In this document: in pieces, positions 1-5,746 of the stretch | Layout of the letters: each line of letters opens with the position of its first letter | Position numbering within the stretch: position 1 is the stretch's first letter | Source of the DNA: Hyphomicrobiales bacterium | Lineage (GTDB): Bacteria; Pseudomonadota; Alphaproteobacteria; Rhizobiales; Rhizobiaceae | Reading direction: 5' to 3' | NCBI GenBank assembly: GCA_015654965.1 | Contig: JAATGD010000229.1 | Span: 1-7,359, forward strand | DNA: 7,359 nt | The notes under the pieces: model-generated | The model's input: the letters and a program-made list of their open reading frames with translations, nothing else | Told to the model about the DNA's origin: nothing | Databases searched by the model: none | Program-made: the position numbers and the translations under genes

Positions 1-936
1 GCAGAGTTGCGAGATGTCAAAGCTTGCGGCTTCTTCCGATCCTTCCCCGCGCGCGAAGGCAAGATACCCCTCCAGCATGGTCTGCATATCGGCAATATCC
101 TGATTGAGCGGCTCAGTGTCGATGGATTGTCCGGTCAGCGCCAGTTGCAGTTTGAAGCGGGTCAAAATGGTGCGCAGGTCGTGACTGACGCCGGAGAGCA
201 TGGCTGTGCGCTGCTCGATCTGGCGTTCGATACGCGAGCGCATCTGGATGAAGGCAATGCCTGCCTTGCGCACTTCCTCCGCGCCGCGCGGGTGAAACCC
301 TTCTGGCATGGGGCGGCCCTTGCCAAAACTTTCCGCGGCTTCGGACAATTGCTGGATCGGCTTGATCTGGTTGCGCAGAAAGGCAATGGCGATGATCAGC
401 AGAACCAGCGCCGTGCCGACCATCCATGTCAGGAAAATCCCGGTATTGGAGGCATAGGCCTGACTGCGGCGTGCAAAAACGCGCAAAACCTTGTCTTCAA
501 GCTTGATGCGGATTTCAATCAGGTCGGAATCTCCGACCGTATCGACCCAGAAGGGACGGTTGATCTGGCGGGTGATTTCTTCGCTCAGAAAATAATCGAG
601 AATGGCGAAAAAGGGTTTTGGCCCCGGTGGCGGCAGTGGGTCGGGCGGCAGGATGGAGATATTGAGCGCAAGGCGCTGCTGCGACAAGCGGATCAGGTTG
701 TCGTAGCCCGGTTCCTGCGGATAGGTTTCCAGTATATCGATGATCGCCGAAATATCGCGCACGACAGCCGTAGAAAGCCGTTCCGTCACCATCTGCCAAT
801 GCCGTTCCATGAACACATAGGCGATCACCGACTGGAGTAGCACCATCGGGGCAATGATGATGATGAGCGAGCGCGCATAAAGGCCTTTCGGCATGAAGCG
901 CGCCAGCCAACGGGAAAGCTTTTTCCAGATCGTCAT
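1..936 (-). CDS. EnvZ-like sensor histidine kinase, partial (C-terminus beyond window)
   Basis: This inner-membrane sensor kinase probably phosphorylates the response regulator encoded just upstream. The reverse-strand frame is open from the ATG at 936 to the window edge (312 codons). It has a short cytoplasmic N-terminus, a membrane segment at about residues 24-44, a periplasmic region at about 45-165 with a proline-rich stretch (97-108), and a second membrane segment at about 166-187. A HAMP-like linker follows (190-243, starting with RNQIKPIQQLSEAAESF). The H-box SHDLRTILTR carries the expected phosphoryl-accepting His252. The ATP-binding domain lies outside the window. The layout and H-box match the EnvZ family, but the proline usual after HDLRT is isoleucine. 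The start lies 39 bases after the regulator's stop codon with no terminator between, so the two are likely co-transcribed. No good Shine-Dalgarno precedes this ATG, so the start is somewhat uncertain. Confidence 0.9.
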   Translation of the reverse strand, partial: MTIWKKLSRWLARFMPKGLYARSLIIIIAPMVLLQSVIAYVFMERHWQMVTERLSTAVVRDISAIIDILETYPQEPGYDNLIRLSQQRLALNISILPPDPLPPPGPKPFFAILDYFLSEEITRQINRPFWVDTVGDSDLIEIRIKLEDKVLRVFARRSQAYASNTGIFLTWMVGTALVLLIIAIAFLRNQIKPIQQLSEAAESFGKGRPMPEGFHPRGAEEVRKAGIAFIQMRSRIERQIEQRTAMLSGVSHDLRTILTRFKLQLALTGQSIDTEPLNQDIADMQTMLEGYLAFARGEGSEEAASFDISQLC

Positions 937-975
937 GGTTTCAGACTGTCCCAAACAGCAGCCAGTTGCTTCAGG

Positions 976-1701
976 CTATTCGATGCTGAGTTTGTAGCCA
1001 ATGCCACGCACGGTCTGAAGCCAGACAGGATTTGCGGGATCCTGTTCGATCTTGCGACGCAGGCGGTTGATCTGAACATCGATTGTGCGTTCACCAACAT
1101 CGCCATCCTGTCCCGTGAGTTCATGACGCGGAATCGTATCGCCCGCACGCTCGGCAAAGATCGCCATGATATCCTGTTCGCGGTCGGTGAGCTTGATCGT
1201 TTCCGTGCCTTTCTTCAATTCGCGGCGCGGAATGAAGAAAGTATAAGGACCGAATACGATCTGCTCGATCTTTGGCTGTGCCGGTGGCGCGCCACGCCGC
1301 AGAATATTGTTGATGCGCAGCGTCAGTTCGCGCGGGTCAAAAGGTTTTGGCAGATAGTCGTCCGCACCCGCTGAAAGGCCATCGATGCGGTTGTCGGTTT
1401 CCGACAATGCGGTCAGCATGAGGATCGGCACGTTCTTCTGCTCGCGCAACGAACGCGTCAGGGAAACGCCGGTTTCTCCGGGCATCATGACGTCCAGAAT
1501 CAGAAGGTCGAAATCGATGCCTTCCAGTTTGCGCCGCGCTTCGGCAGCGCTCGCCGCCATGGTGACGCGAAACCCGCTATTGGTCAGATATTGTGAAAGC
1601 AGGCTGCGAATGCGCGTGTCGTCATCGACGACAAGCAGATGCGGTGCATCATCCGAGAGTTTGTTTTCGTCTTCTCCAGCCATGGTGTCTTTCGATTCCA
1701 T
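976..1701 (-). CDS. OmpR-family DNA-binding response regulator
   Basis: Cytoplasmic two-component transcription factor of 241 residues. The receiver domain (about 21-135) has the acidic pocket Asp26/Asp27, the phosphorylation site Asp70 in LILDVMMPGE, the switch Thr97 (ILMLTAL) and Lys119 (LPKPF). A winged-helix DNA-binding domain of OmpR type follows (about 143-239), with LTDREQDIM, a recognition-helix region ERTIDVQINRLRRKIE and the wing VRTIGY-like VRGIGYKL. I chose the ATG at 1701 because GGAAACGGG lies just in front of it. A TTG at 1722 and an ATG at 1683 are in frame but lack a ribosome site. The gene sits between a MarR-family gene and its probable partner kinase, the order of the petP-petR pair of Rhodobacter capsulatus with a kinase added. 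The target genes cannot be read from the sequence. A role in envelope or respiratory control is only inferred from relatives. Confidence 0.93.
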   Translation of the reverse strand: MESKDTMAGEDENKLSDDAPHLLVVDDDTRIRSLLSQYLTNSGFRVTMAASAAEARRKLEGIDFDLLILDVMMPGETGVSLTRSLREQKNVPILMLTALSETDNRIDGLSAGADDYLPKPFDPRELTLRINNILRRGAPPAQPKIEQIVFGPYTFFIPRRELKKGTETIKLTDREQDIMAIFAERAGDTIPRHELTGQDGDVGERTIDVQINRLRRKIEQDPANPVWLQTVRGIGYKLSIE

Positions 1702-1846
1702 CCCGTTTCCGTTCTTTGACAATGCATCAGATCGGTTACGTATATTATCGACTGGAATGAGGCACGTCCATTCATGGCTGACGCAATCGTATTTTTATCC
1801 ATGCACTTAGTGATACGGCAGGTAACAGTTGATTGCCTGTGCTGAT
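1702..1846. other. Intergenic leader between MarR gene and response regulator
   Basis: This 145-base gap separates the MarR stop codon from the regulator's ATG. I see no hairpin followed by a T-run, so transcription from the MarR promoter may continue into the regulator gene. A separate regulator promoter is possible but not recognisable. An ATG at 1802 on the minus strand opens a frame that overlaps the regulator gene out of frame. I treat it as chance. Confidence 0.4.
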
Positions 1847-2356
1847 CTAAAATTGTTTTCTTCCCGAGAATTCGTCGATCTGTGTGCGCCGCTCTGGATT
1901 GACCATATTATAGAGAAAATGTTCGATTGCCGCGCGCTCGGTCGCTGAGCATCCTTCCAGTGCGCGGGCAATACGCTGTGACTGGGGACGGGCAAGCGCA
2001 AGGGTGAGTTCGCGACCGGCTTTCGTGGGATAAAGTTTGCGATGGCGGCGATCGTGCAAGCCTGTCGCCTGCACGACATGGCCGGTATCGACGAGTTGCT
2101 TGAGCACCCGCGACAGGCTCTGCTTGGTGATGCGCAAAACCTCCAAAAGTTCTGCGACAGTCATGCCGGGCTTGCGGTTGATAAAGTAGAGAACACGGTG
2201 ATGCGCACGGCCAAAGCCGATCTTTTCCAGAATGAGGTCAGGATCGGCAGTGAAGTCTCGATAGGAAAAGAACAAAAGCTCGATGACGTTGAGGTCGGCC
2301 GTCTCTTCAGTCGTCAAAGGGTTGCTTATGTAATTGATATCGGGGCTCAGGTTCAC
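1847..2356 (-). CDS. MarR-family transcriptional regulator (PetP-like)
   Basis: Predicted cytoplasmic dimeric winged-helix regulator of 169 residues, the normal MarR size. The DNA-binding core covers about residues 52-112: a helix with HHRVLYFINRKPGMTV, the helix-turn-helix at about 66-90 (VAELLEVLRITKQSLSRVLKQL) and a wing with the family-typical basic motif DRRHRK (102-107) followed by LYPTKAGREL. The N- and C-terminal helices would form the dimer interface. I chose the GTG at 2356 because GGAG stands seven bases in front of it. A TTG at 2410 would add 18 residues but has no ribosome site and would place the promoter palindrome inside the gene. It is followed on the same strand by an OmpR-family regulator and kinase, and is divergent from an aminotransferase gene. 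PetP of Rhodobacter is the likely relative, by gene order and fold. The ligand is unknown. Confidence 0.9.
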   Translation of the reverse strand: MNLSPDINYISNPLTTEETADLNVIELLFFSYRDFTADPDLILEKIGFGRAHHRVLYFINRKPGMTVAELLEVLRITKQSLSRVLKQLVDTGHVVQATGLHDRRHRKLYPTKAGRELTLALARPQSQRIARALEGCSATERAAIEHFLYNMVNPERRTQIDEFSGRKQF

Positions 2357-2381
2357 ATCGATACTCCATTCTGGCGATATG

Positions 2382-2410
2382 AATATGTCAGCATTGTTGA
2401 CATAATTCAA
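2382..2410 (-). promoter_or_regulatory. Putative MarR promoter overlapping a 21-base inverted repeat
   Basis: On the minus strand, TTGAAT (2410-2405) and CATATT (2387-2382) stand 17 bases apart and resemble -35 and -10 boxes (four of six matches each). The spacer is almost filled by an inverted repeat with seven-base arms TATGTCA (2384-2390) and TGACATA (2398-2404) around a seven-base centre. The repeat lies 27 bases or more in front of the chosen GTG. MarR proteins commonly repress their own gene through such palindromes, so autoregulation is a reasonable inference, not shown. Confidence 0.45.
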
Positions 2411-2417
2411 TCGTCCA

Positions 2418-2427
2418 GATAATTATC
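2418..2427. promoter_or_regulatory. 10-base perfect palindrome GATAATTATC
   Basis: The perfect palindrome GATAATTATC lies just upstream of the putative MarR promoter and next to a TTGACG (minus strand, 2432-2427) that could be another -35 box. It could be an accessory regulator site. Being short and AT-rich, it could also be chance. Confidence 0.25.
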
Positions 2428-2711
2428 GTCAAGATTGGTCTGGTTTTTTGGAAGAATATTCATGCGCTGGCATGGTGGGAGAGAGATAATTTCCGCGTGT
2501 GGTTTCGTAACCTGTTTCTGGTTGCGAGCGTGACGCAGATATGCGGTGCGCGGGGCGTGAATAACTTCGCTTCGGGGAGGATGTTTTTCTTTTCATGCAA
2601 GCTCAGCTTTAGTTTCGCACACAAGATTGCTTTCGATCTCTATGCATTTCGCAGCAAAAGGCCAGAGCATATGCACAAAAAGCAGCTATCTATCCGATAA
2701 TATCGATTTAA

Positions 2712-2741
2712 TCTGGTGAAAAGCATGATCGCATCACCAGA
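2712..2741. promoter_or_regulatory. Inverted repeat in front of the aminotransferase gene
   Basis: Eight-base perfect arms TCTGGTGA (2712-2719) and TCACCAGA (2734-2741) flank a 14-base centre, ending 50 bases before the aminotransferase ATG. There is no T-run after it, so it is not a terminator. It may be an operator near the promoter or a hairpin in the 5' leader. Just upstream, CGATA and TATCG (2695-2705) form a shorter inverted repeat. Confidence 0.4.
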
Positions 2742-2791
2742 ACAGACGGTTTTCCCGGACAAATCAAGGGTATAAAGTGAGGAGCAAAAGA

Positions 2792-3679
2792 ATGGTCGAG
2801 ATTCCATTCGATCAAAGAGATGGATTTATCTGGCTGGATGGCCAGTTCGTTGACTGGAAAGACGCAAAAATCCATGTGCTGACCCATGGGCTGCATTATG
2901 CAAGCGCGGTGTTCGAGGGCGAGCGGGCCTATGGCGGCGAGATTTTCAAACTCAACGAGCATAGTGAGCGCCTGCATGAATCGGCTCGCATTCTCGGGTT
3001 TGAAATTCCTTACAATGTTGATGAAATCAATGAGGCTTGCCGCACGCTGCTTGCGAAACAGGGATTTGAGGATGCCTATGTGCGTCCCATTGCCTGGCGT
3101 GGCTCGGATTCGCTGGGTGTCTCGGCGCAGAACAATCGCATTCATCTGGCGATCGCCATCTGGCAATGGCCCAGCTATTTTTCCCCTGAGGAGAAAATGC
3201 GTGGTATCCGCCTTGATATTGCGCAATATTGTCGGCCTGATCCGCGGACTGCACCATCCCGATCCAAGGCGGCTGGTCTCTATATGATCTGCACGATTTC
3301 CAAACATGCTGCGGAAGCAAAGGGCTGTGCCGATGCCTTGATGCTGGACTGGCGCGGCCAGATCGCCGAAGCGACAGGGGCCAATATATTATTCGTCAGG
3401 GATGGCGCCCTGCATACGCCGACACCGGATTGCTTCCTTGACGGCATCACCCGCCGCACTATCATTGATCTTGCCAGACGCCGGGGTGTCGAGGTTATTG
3501 AGCGCGCGATCATGCCAGAGGAAATGGCGGGCTTTTCCGAGTGTTTCCTGTGTGGAACGGCTGCGGAAGTCACGCCCGTCTCCCGTATCGGCGATTATTC
3601 GTTCAAACCGGGTGAAATCTCCGGTCTGTTGATGAATGATTATATTGCGGAAGTTCGGCCAAAGCGAAGAGCCGCTTAA
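2792..3679 (+). CDS. ilvE: Branched-chain amino acid aminotransferase
   Basis: Fold-type IV pyridoxal-phosphate enzyme that transfers the amino group between glutamate and the 2-oxo acids of leucine, isoleucine and valine, the last step of their synthesis and first of their breakdown. It has 295 residues, close to the usual 300-310. Visible family motifs are HGLHYASAVFEGERAY (32-47), the PLP-binding Lys159 in SRSKAAGLYM, the cofactor-contacting Glu193 in IAEATGANILF, the stretch DCFLDGITRRTII (213-225) and LCGTAAEVTPV (253-263). Both key residues fall at the same numbers as in E. coli IlvE. The ATG at 2792 has AGGAG seven bases upstream. The in-frame GTG at 2777 overlaps that site and is rejected. 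The gene is monocistronic, with a strong terminator behind it and a long regulatory region in front shared with the MarR gene. A D-amino-acid or aminodeoxychorismate-lyase relative is possible but fits the motifs less well. Confidence 0.93.
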   Translation: MVEIPFDQRDGFIWLDGQFVDWKDAKIHVLTHGLHYASAVFEGERAYGGEIFKLNEHSERLHESARILGFEIPYNVDEINEACRTLLAKQGFEDAYVRPIAWRGSDSLGVSAQNNRIHLAIAIWQWPSYFSPEEKMRGIRLDIAQYCRPDPRTAPSRSKAAGLYMICTISKHAAEAKGCADALMLDWRGQIAEATGANILFVRDGALHTPTPDCFLDGITRRTIIDLARRRGVEVIERAIMPEEMAGFSECFLCGTAAEVTPVSRIGDYSFKPGEISGLLMNDYIAEVRPKRRAA

Positions 3680-3698
3680 GAGCTTGGATAGATCAAGG

Positions 3699-3729
3699 AA
3701 AAAGCGGCCCCGGGGCCGCTTTTTCGTGC
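3699..3729 (+). terminator. Strong rho-independent terminator after ilvE
   Basis: A 26-base perfect palindrome (3699-3724) has GC arms GCGGCCCC and GGGGCCGC flanked by A-run and T-run. It begins about 20 bases after the aminotransferase stop codon. In the RNA the stem would form a small loop from the central CCGG bases and end in a U-tract. The A-run makes it potentially active on both strands. Confidence 0.9.
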
Positions 3730-3743
3730 CTGAATTGCTTATC

Positions 3744-3772
3744 GTTTGACAATGACAGGTTTTAGATCAAAC
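3744..3772. promoter_or_regulatory. Possible promoter element with short inverted repeat
   Basis: A consensus -35 hexamer TTGACA (3746-3751) sits in an inverted repeat with arms GTTTGA (3744-3749) and TCAAAC (3767-3772). No good -10 box follows at 16-18 bases, so I cannot assign a promoter. It lies about 140 bases before the small hydrophobic protein, the only plus-strand gene it could serve. Confidence 0.2.
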
Positions 3773-3911
3773 TTCATCCACTGGAATCAGGATGTTCCGG
3801 TATTGAAGTGCCGAAAGTTTTGACGGCAACAAATTGGCGCTTCGATTTTTGATCAGGCATATCTTTTCCGAAATGATTTGTTCTTTCGGGGGATGATTTA
3901 AGGAAGACGGG

Positions 3912-4202
3912 GTGACGATTATGGAATCTCTATTGCCTATTATTCTTCAGCTGGTAGCTGGTGCAGTGGGTGGTAATGTCGCTGGCGCTGCCAAGAATGT
4001 CAGTCTCGGACCGGCTGGTAATACCGTTGCCGGTGGTATCGGTGGTGTCATTCTGGGTCAGCTTCTGCCGTTGCTCACGGGTGGCGGACTCGATTCCGTG
4101 CTCAGTGGTACAATCGGCAATCTGGCTGGCGGCGGTGTGGGCGGTATCGTTCTCACGGTTGTTGCCGGTCTCATCAAAAACACGCTTGCGAACAAGGCGT
4201 GA
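3912..4202 (+). CDS. Small glycine-rich hydrophobic protein, unknown function
   Basis: A 96-residue protein, not matched to a named family. Nearly the whole chain is small and hydrophobic: residues 7-26 (LLPIILQLVAGAVGGNVAGA), 38-58 (glycine-rich then GVILGQLLPLL) and 68-90 (GNLAGGGVGGIVLTVVAGLI). Repeated GG and GxxG spacing resembles glycine-zipper membrane helices. The chain ends in a short basic tail (KNTLANKA). There is no signal peptidase site, so it is probably an integral or membrane-associated protein. Similar short glycine-rich proteins are, from memory, common as hypotheticals in rhizobial genomes. AGGAAG lies five bases before the GTG at 3912. The ATG at 3921 is an alternative start, with GGGG eight bases before it. 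It stands alone between an upstream terminator and a downstream one at 4351-4379. Confidence 0.75.
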   Translation: MTIMESLLPIILQLVAGAVGGNVAGAAKNVSLGPAGNTVAGGIGGVILGQLLPLLTGGGLDSVLSGTIGNLAGGGVGGIVLTVVAGLIKNTLANKA

Positions 4203-4208
4203 ATTTGA

Positions 4209-4252
4209 AGCGCATCCCGAAAAGGTCGAAGCGGTTTTCGGATAAGATGCGC
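4209..4252. repeat. Nested palindromic intergenic repeat, copy 1
   Basis: Outer arms GCGCATC (4210-4216) and GATGCGC (4246-4252) enclose inner arms CCGAAAA (4217-4223) and TTTTCGG (4235-4241). Together they would fold into an almost continuous stem with a loop containing GAAGCGG. This pattern (a GCATC start, CCGAAAA, GAAGCGG, TTTTCGG) is typical of short palindromic repeats scattered between genes in rhizobia and Brucella. It begins seven bases after the stop codon of the small hydrophobic protein. Confidence 0.75.
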
Positions 4253-4266
4253 GGAGCAAATAAAGA

Positions 4267-4309
4267 GCACATCCTGGAAAGCGTGTAGCGGTTTTCGGTC
4301 AAAGTGTGC
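4267..4309. repeat. Degenerate tandem copy of the palindromic repeat
   Basis: Fourteen bases after copy 1, the arms GCACA (4267-4271) and TGTGC (4305-4309) enclose GGAAA and TTTTC around GTGTAGCGG. The order of elements is the same as in copy 1 and GCGGTTTTCGG is shared, but the stem is weaker. I read it as a decayed second copy of the same element. The pair may act as 3' mRNA structure for the upstream gene. Confidence 0.55.
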
Positions 4310-4350
4310 AATCCCGATGATGACGGGAGAGAAATTTTGCAAAAAGGTTG

Positions 4351-4379
4351 AAACGGGCGGCATCAGGCCGCCCGTTTTA
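4351..4379 (+). terminator. Rho-independent terminator after small hydrophobic protein gene
   Basis: Nine-base perfect arms ACGGGCGGC (4353-4361) and GCCGCCCGT (4367-4375) have a five-base loop and are followed by a T-rich run. It lies about 150 bases after the stop codon, beyond the two palindromic repeats. These would therefore be part of the transcript's 3' end. Confidence 0.88.
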
Positions 4380-4396
4380 TTTATTCCGGGGTTTTT

Positions 4397-4508
4397 CTTT
4401 TAGAGCATTTCCAGCAAAAGTGTGAAGCGGTTTTGCGTAGGATAATGCGTAAAAACAAAGATTTAGAGTGGTTCTACGATTCCGTGAAAACAGGAACCGC
4501 TCTAAAAG
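4397..4508. repeat. 112-base palindromic repeat with 10-base terminal inverted repeats
   Basis: The ends are perfect inverted repeats, CTTTTAGAGC (4397-4406) and GCTCTAAAAG (4499-4508). Inside are two hairpins. The left has GCAAAA (4414-4419) and TTTTGC (4431-4436) around GTGTGAAGCGG. The right has AGAGTGGTTC (4465-4474) and GAACCGCTCT (4494-4503) with one mismatch. A linker GCGTAAAAACAAAG joins them. This is the longer form of the repeat family seen at 4209-4252, familiar as an intergenic element of rhizobia and Brucella. Its size and ends recall a non-autonomous mobile element. It has no coding capacity. It lies 68 bases before gloC. Confidence 0.8.
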
Positions 4509-4576
4509 CCCATCATTATGAGTGAAACAATAGGCGGGCATATCCGGCCAGTCATATCCGCGATGGAGTATCCAAT

Positions 4577-5221
4577 ATGGGCCAGCTACAGGCCATGATC
4601 GTTCCCGTGACACCGTTCCAACAGAATTGCACAATTCTTTTTGACGGTGAAACAAAGAAAGGTGTGGTTATCGATCCCGGCGGCGATATTGCGCGCATAA
4701 TGGAGGCGATCCAGTCGCAGGGCGTAGATGTGCAAGCGATCTGGATCACCCACGGCCATATCGATCACACGGCCGGCGCGCAGGATTTAAAAGACGCATT
4801 ACAGGTCGATATTGTCGGTCCGCATGAGGATGACAAGTTTCTGCTCGATAATCTGGTCGCTACAGGCCTTAAATATGGAATGACCGAGGGTGTGCGAAAC
4901 ATGGTGCCGGATCGCTGGCTGGAGGAGGGCGATAGCGTCTCTTTCGGCGAGCATGTCTTTGAGGTGTTCCATTGCCCGGGACATGCCCCCGGTCACGTGG
5001 TGTTTTTCAACCGACAAGCGCGTTTTGCCATTGTGGGCGATGTGTTGTTTAACGGTTCGGTCGGGCGCACCGATCTGCCGGGTGGTGATCATTCCGCACT
5101 GATCCATTCGATCAAGGACAAGCTGCTGCCGCTGGGCGATGATATCGGATTTCTCTGCGGCCATGGACCGGGCAGCAAGTTCGGGGATGAGCGGCGTAAC
5201 AACCCGTTTCTGGTAGATTGA
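4577..5221 (+). CDS. gloC: GloC/YcbL-type metallo-beta-lactamase-fold hydrolase (glyoxalase II type)
   Basis: Cytoplasmic metal-dependent hydrolase of 214 residues, strongly resembling E. coli YcbL/GloC (about 215 residues), which hydrolyses S-D-lactoylglutathione in methylglyoxal detoxification. The metal-binding motif THGHIDHTAG places His59, His61, Asp63 and His64. Further ligands are His136 in CPGHAPGH, Asp155 in IVGDVLFNGSVGRTDLPGGD, and His196 in LCGHGPGSKFGDERRNNPFL. The shared segments PVTPFQQNC, VIDPGGD, PDRWLEEGD and SIKDKLLPLGDD also match the YcbL type and not the longer GloB, which has an extra C-terminal substrate domain. GGAG lies eight bases before the ATG. The gene appears monocistronic, with a palindromic repeat upstream and a terminator immediately downstream. 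The substrate is inferred from the family. Related thioesterase or persulfide dioxygenase activities are less likely. Confidence 0.9.
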   Translation: MGQLQAMIVPVTPFQQNCTILFDGETKKGVVIDPGGDIARIMEAIQSQGVDVQAIWITHGHIDHTAGAQDLKDALQVDIVGPHEDDKFLLDNLVATGLKYGMTEGVRNMVPDRWLEEGDSVSFGEHVFEVFHCPGHAPGHVVFFNRQARFAIVGDVLFNGSVGRTDLPGGDHSALIHSIKDKLLPLGDDIGFLCGHGPGSKFGDERRNNPFLVD

Positions 5222-5241
5222 AAAAGTCCTGTCTGAAAGAG

Positions 5242-5266
5242 AAAACCGCCCATAGGGGCGGTTTTT
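5242..5266. terminator. Bidirectional terminator between gloC and BA14K-like gene
   Basis: Ten-base perfect arms AAAACCGCCC (5242-5251) and GGGCGGTTTT (5256-5265) have a four-base loop. T-runs follow on the plus strand and, through the A-run, on the minus strand. Both flanking genes converge on it: gloC ends 20 bases before and the BA14K-like gene ends 28 bases beyond. Confidence 0.9.
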
Positions 5267-5293
5267 GATTTCATGCACCAATCATGGATATGA

Positions 5294-5746
5294 TCAGTTG
5301 GCGCTGCAGAAATGATCGCGTCCGTCATAACCGCGATAGGTACCGGTATTGGGATTAAAAGACCGGTATCGATCAGAGCAATAGTCATACCAGGCGCGGC
5401 TCCATGGCTCGAAACCGGCACGATAGGTGACATTGCGCGCGGGAGCAGGTGGATAATAAGCTGGCGGAGGTGGTGGCGGCGCATAGACAGGTGCCGGTTG
5501 TACATAGGTCGGCTGGCTTGGCTGACTCAGCGCGCCGCCGATGATGGCACCTGCGGCAAGGCCGATGACGCCTGCGGCAATCGCATCATTTCTATCGCGA
5601 CGGTGATGGTTTCGATAGGGCCGGTCCCAGCCGCCACGATCCCATCCATGGCGCCCCCATGAATCTGCCGAAGCCGCAGCCAAGGGGGCTGATACGGCTG
5701 CAAGGGAGGCAACGGCCAGAATAGCTGTTTTCGCAAATCGATTCAT
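5294..5746 (-). CDS. Secreted BA14K-family protein
   Basis: A 150-residue exported protein of the family named after the Brucella abortus 14-kDa immunoreactive protein. Residues 1-27 form a Sec signal peptide (NRFAK, hydrophobic AILAVASLAAVSAPLAA, likely cut after ASA). Next come a Gly/Arg/His/Trp-rich stretch (28-52), a glycine-zipper-like hydrophobic segment (55-73, AIAAGVIGLAAGAIIGGAL), and a Pro/Tyr-rich linker (75-104, with a run of six or more prolines). The C-terminal BA14K motif (about 117-147) contains WYDYCSDRYRSFNPNTGTY, RGYDGRDHFC and two cysteines (123, 147) that may form a disulfide. AAGGAG stands six bases before the ATG. The site of action should be periplasm or envelope. BA14K proteins have been linked to lectin-like and immune-stimulating activity, but the function of this member is not evident. 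It stands alone, convergent with gloC. Confidence 0.88.
   Translation of the reverse strand: MNRFAKTAILAVASLAAVSAPLAAASADSWGRHGWDRGGWDRPYRNHHRRDRNDAIAAGVIGLAAGAIIGGALSQPSQPTYVQPAPVYAPPPPPPAYYPPAPARNVTYRAGFEPWSRAWYDYCSDRYRSFNPNTGTYRGYDGRDHFCSAN

Larger units (their letters stand above)
2357..2791. other. Divergent regulatory region between MarR gene and aminotransferase
   Basis: This 435-base non-coding stretch must hold the promoters of both divergent genes. It contains several inverted repeats, listed separately. The middle (about 2440-2680) shows no recognisable gene. A 67-codon plus-strand frame at 2497-2700 has no ribosome site and no protein-like character. The base composition is AT-richer than the flanking genes, as expected for a promoter region. 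Confidence 0.6.

Noticed and set aside
7..840. 277-codon plus-strand open frame
   Set aside because: It lies antisense to the sensor kinase, whose reverse frame shows a clear H-box, HAMP and membrane segments. The plus-strand product has no recognisable domain and is a shadow.
1584..1802. Minus-strand 72-codon frame starting with an ATG in the MarR-regulator gap
   Set aside because: Most of it overlaps the response regulator out of frame, and the product is not protein-like. A leader peptide cannot be excluded but has no support.
2497..2700. 67-codon plus-strand frame in the divergent region
   Set aside because: There is no ribosome site, the composition is odd, and it occupies a promoter region rich in inverted repeats.
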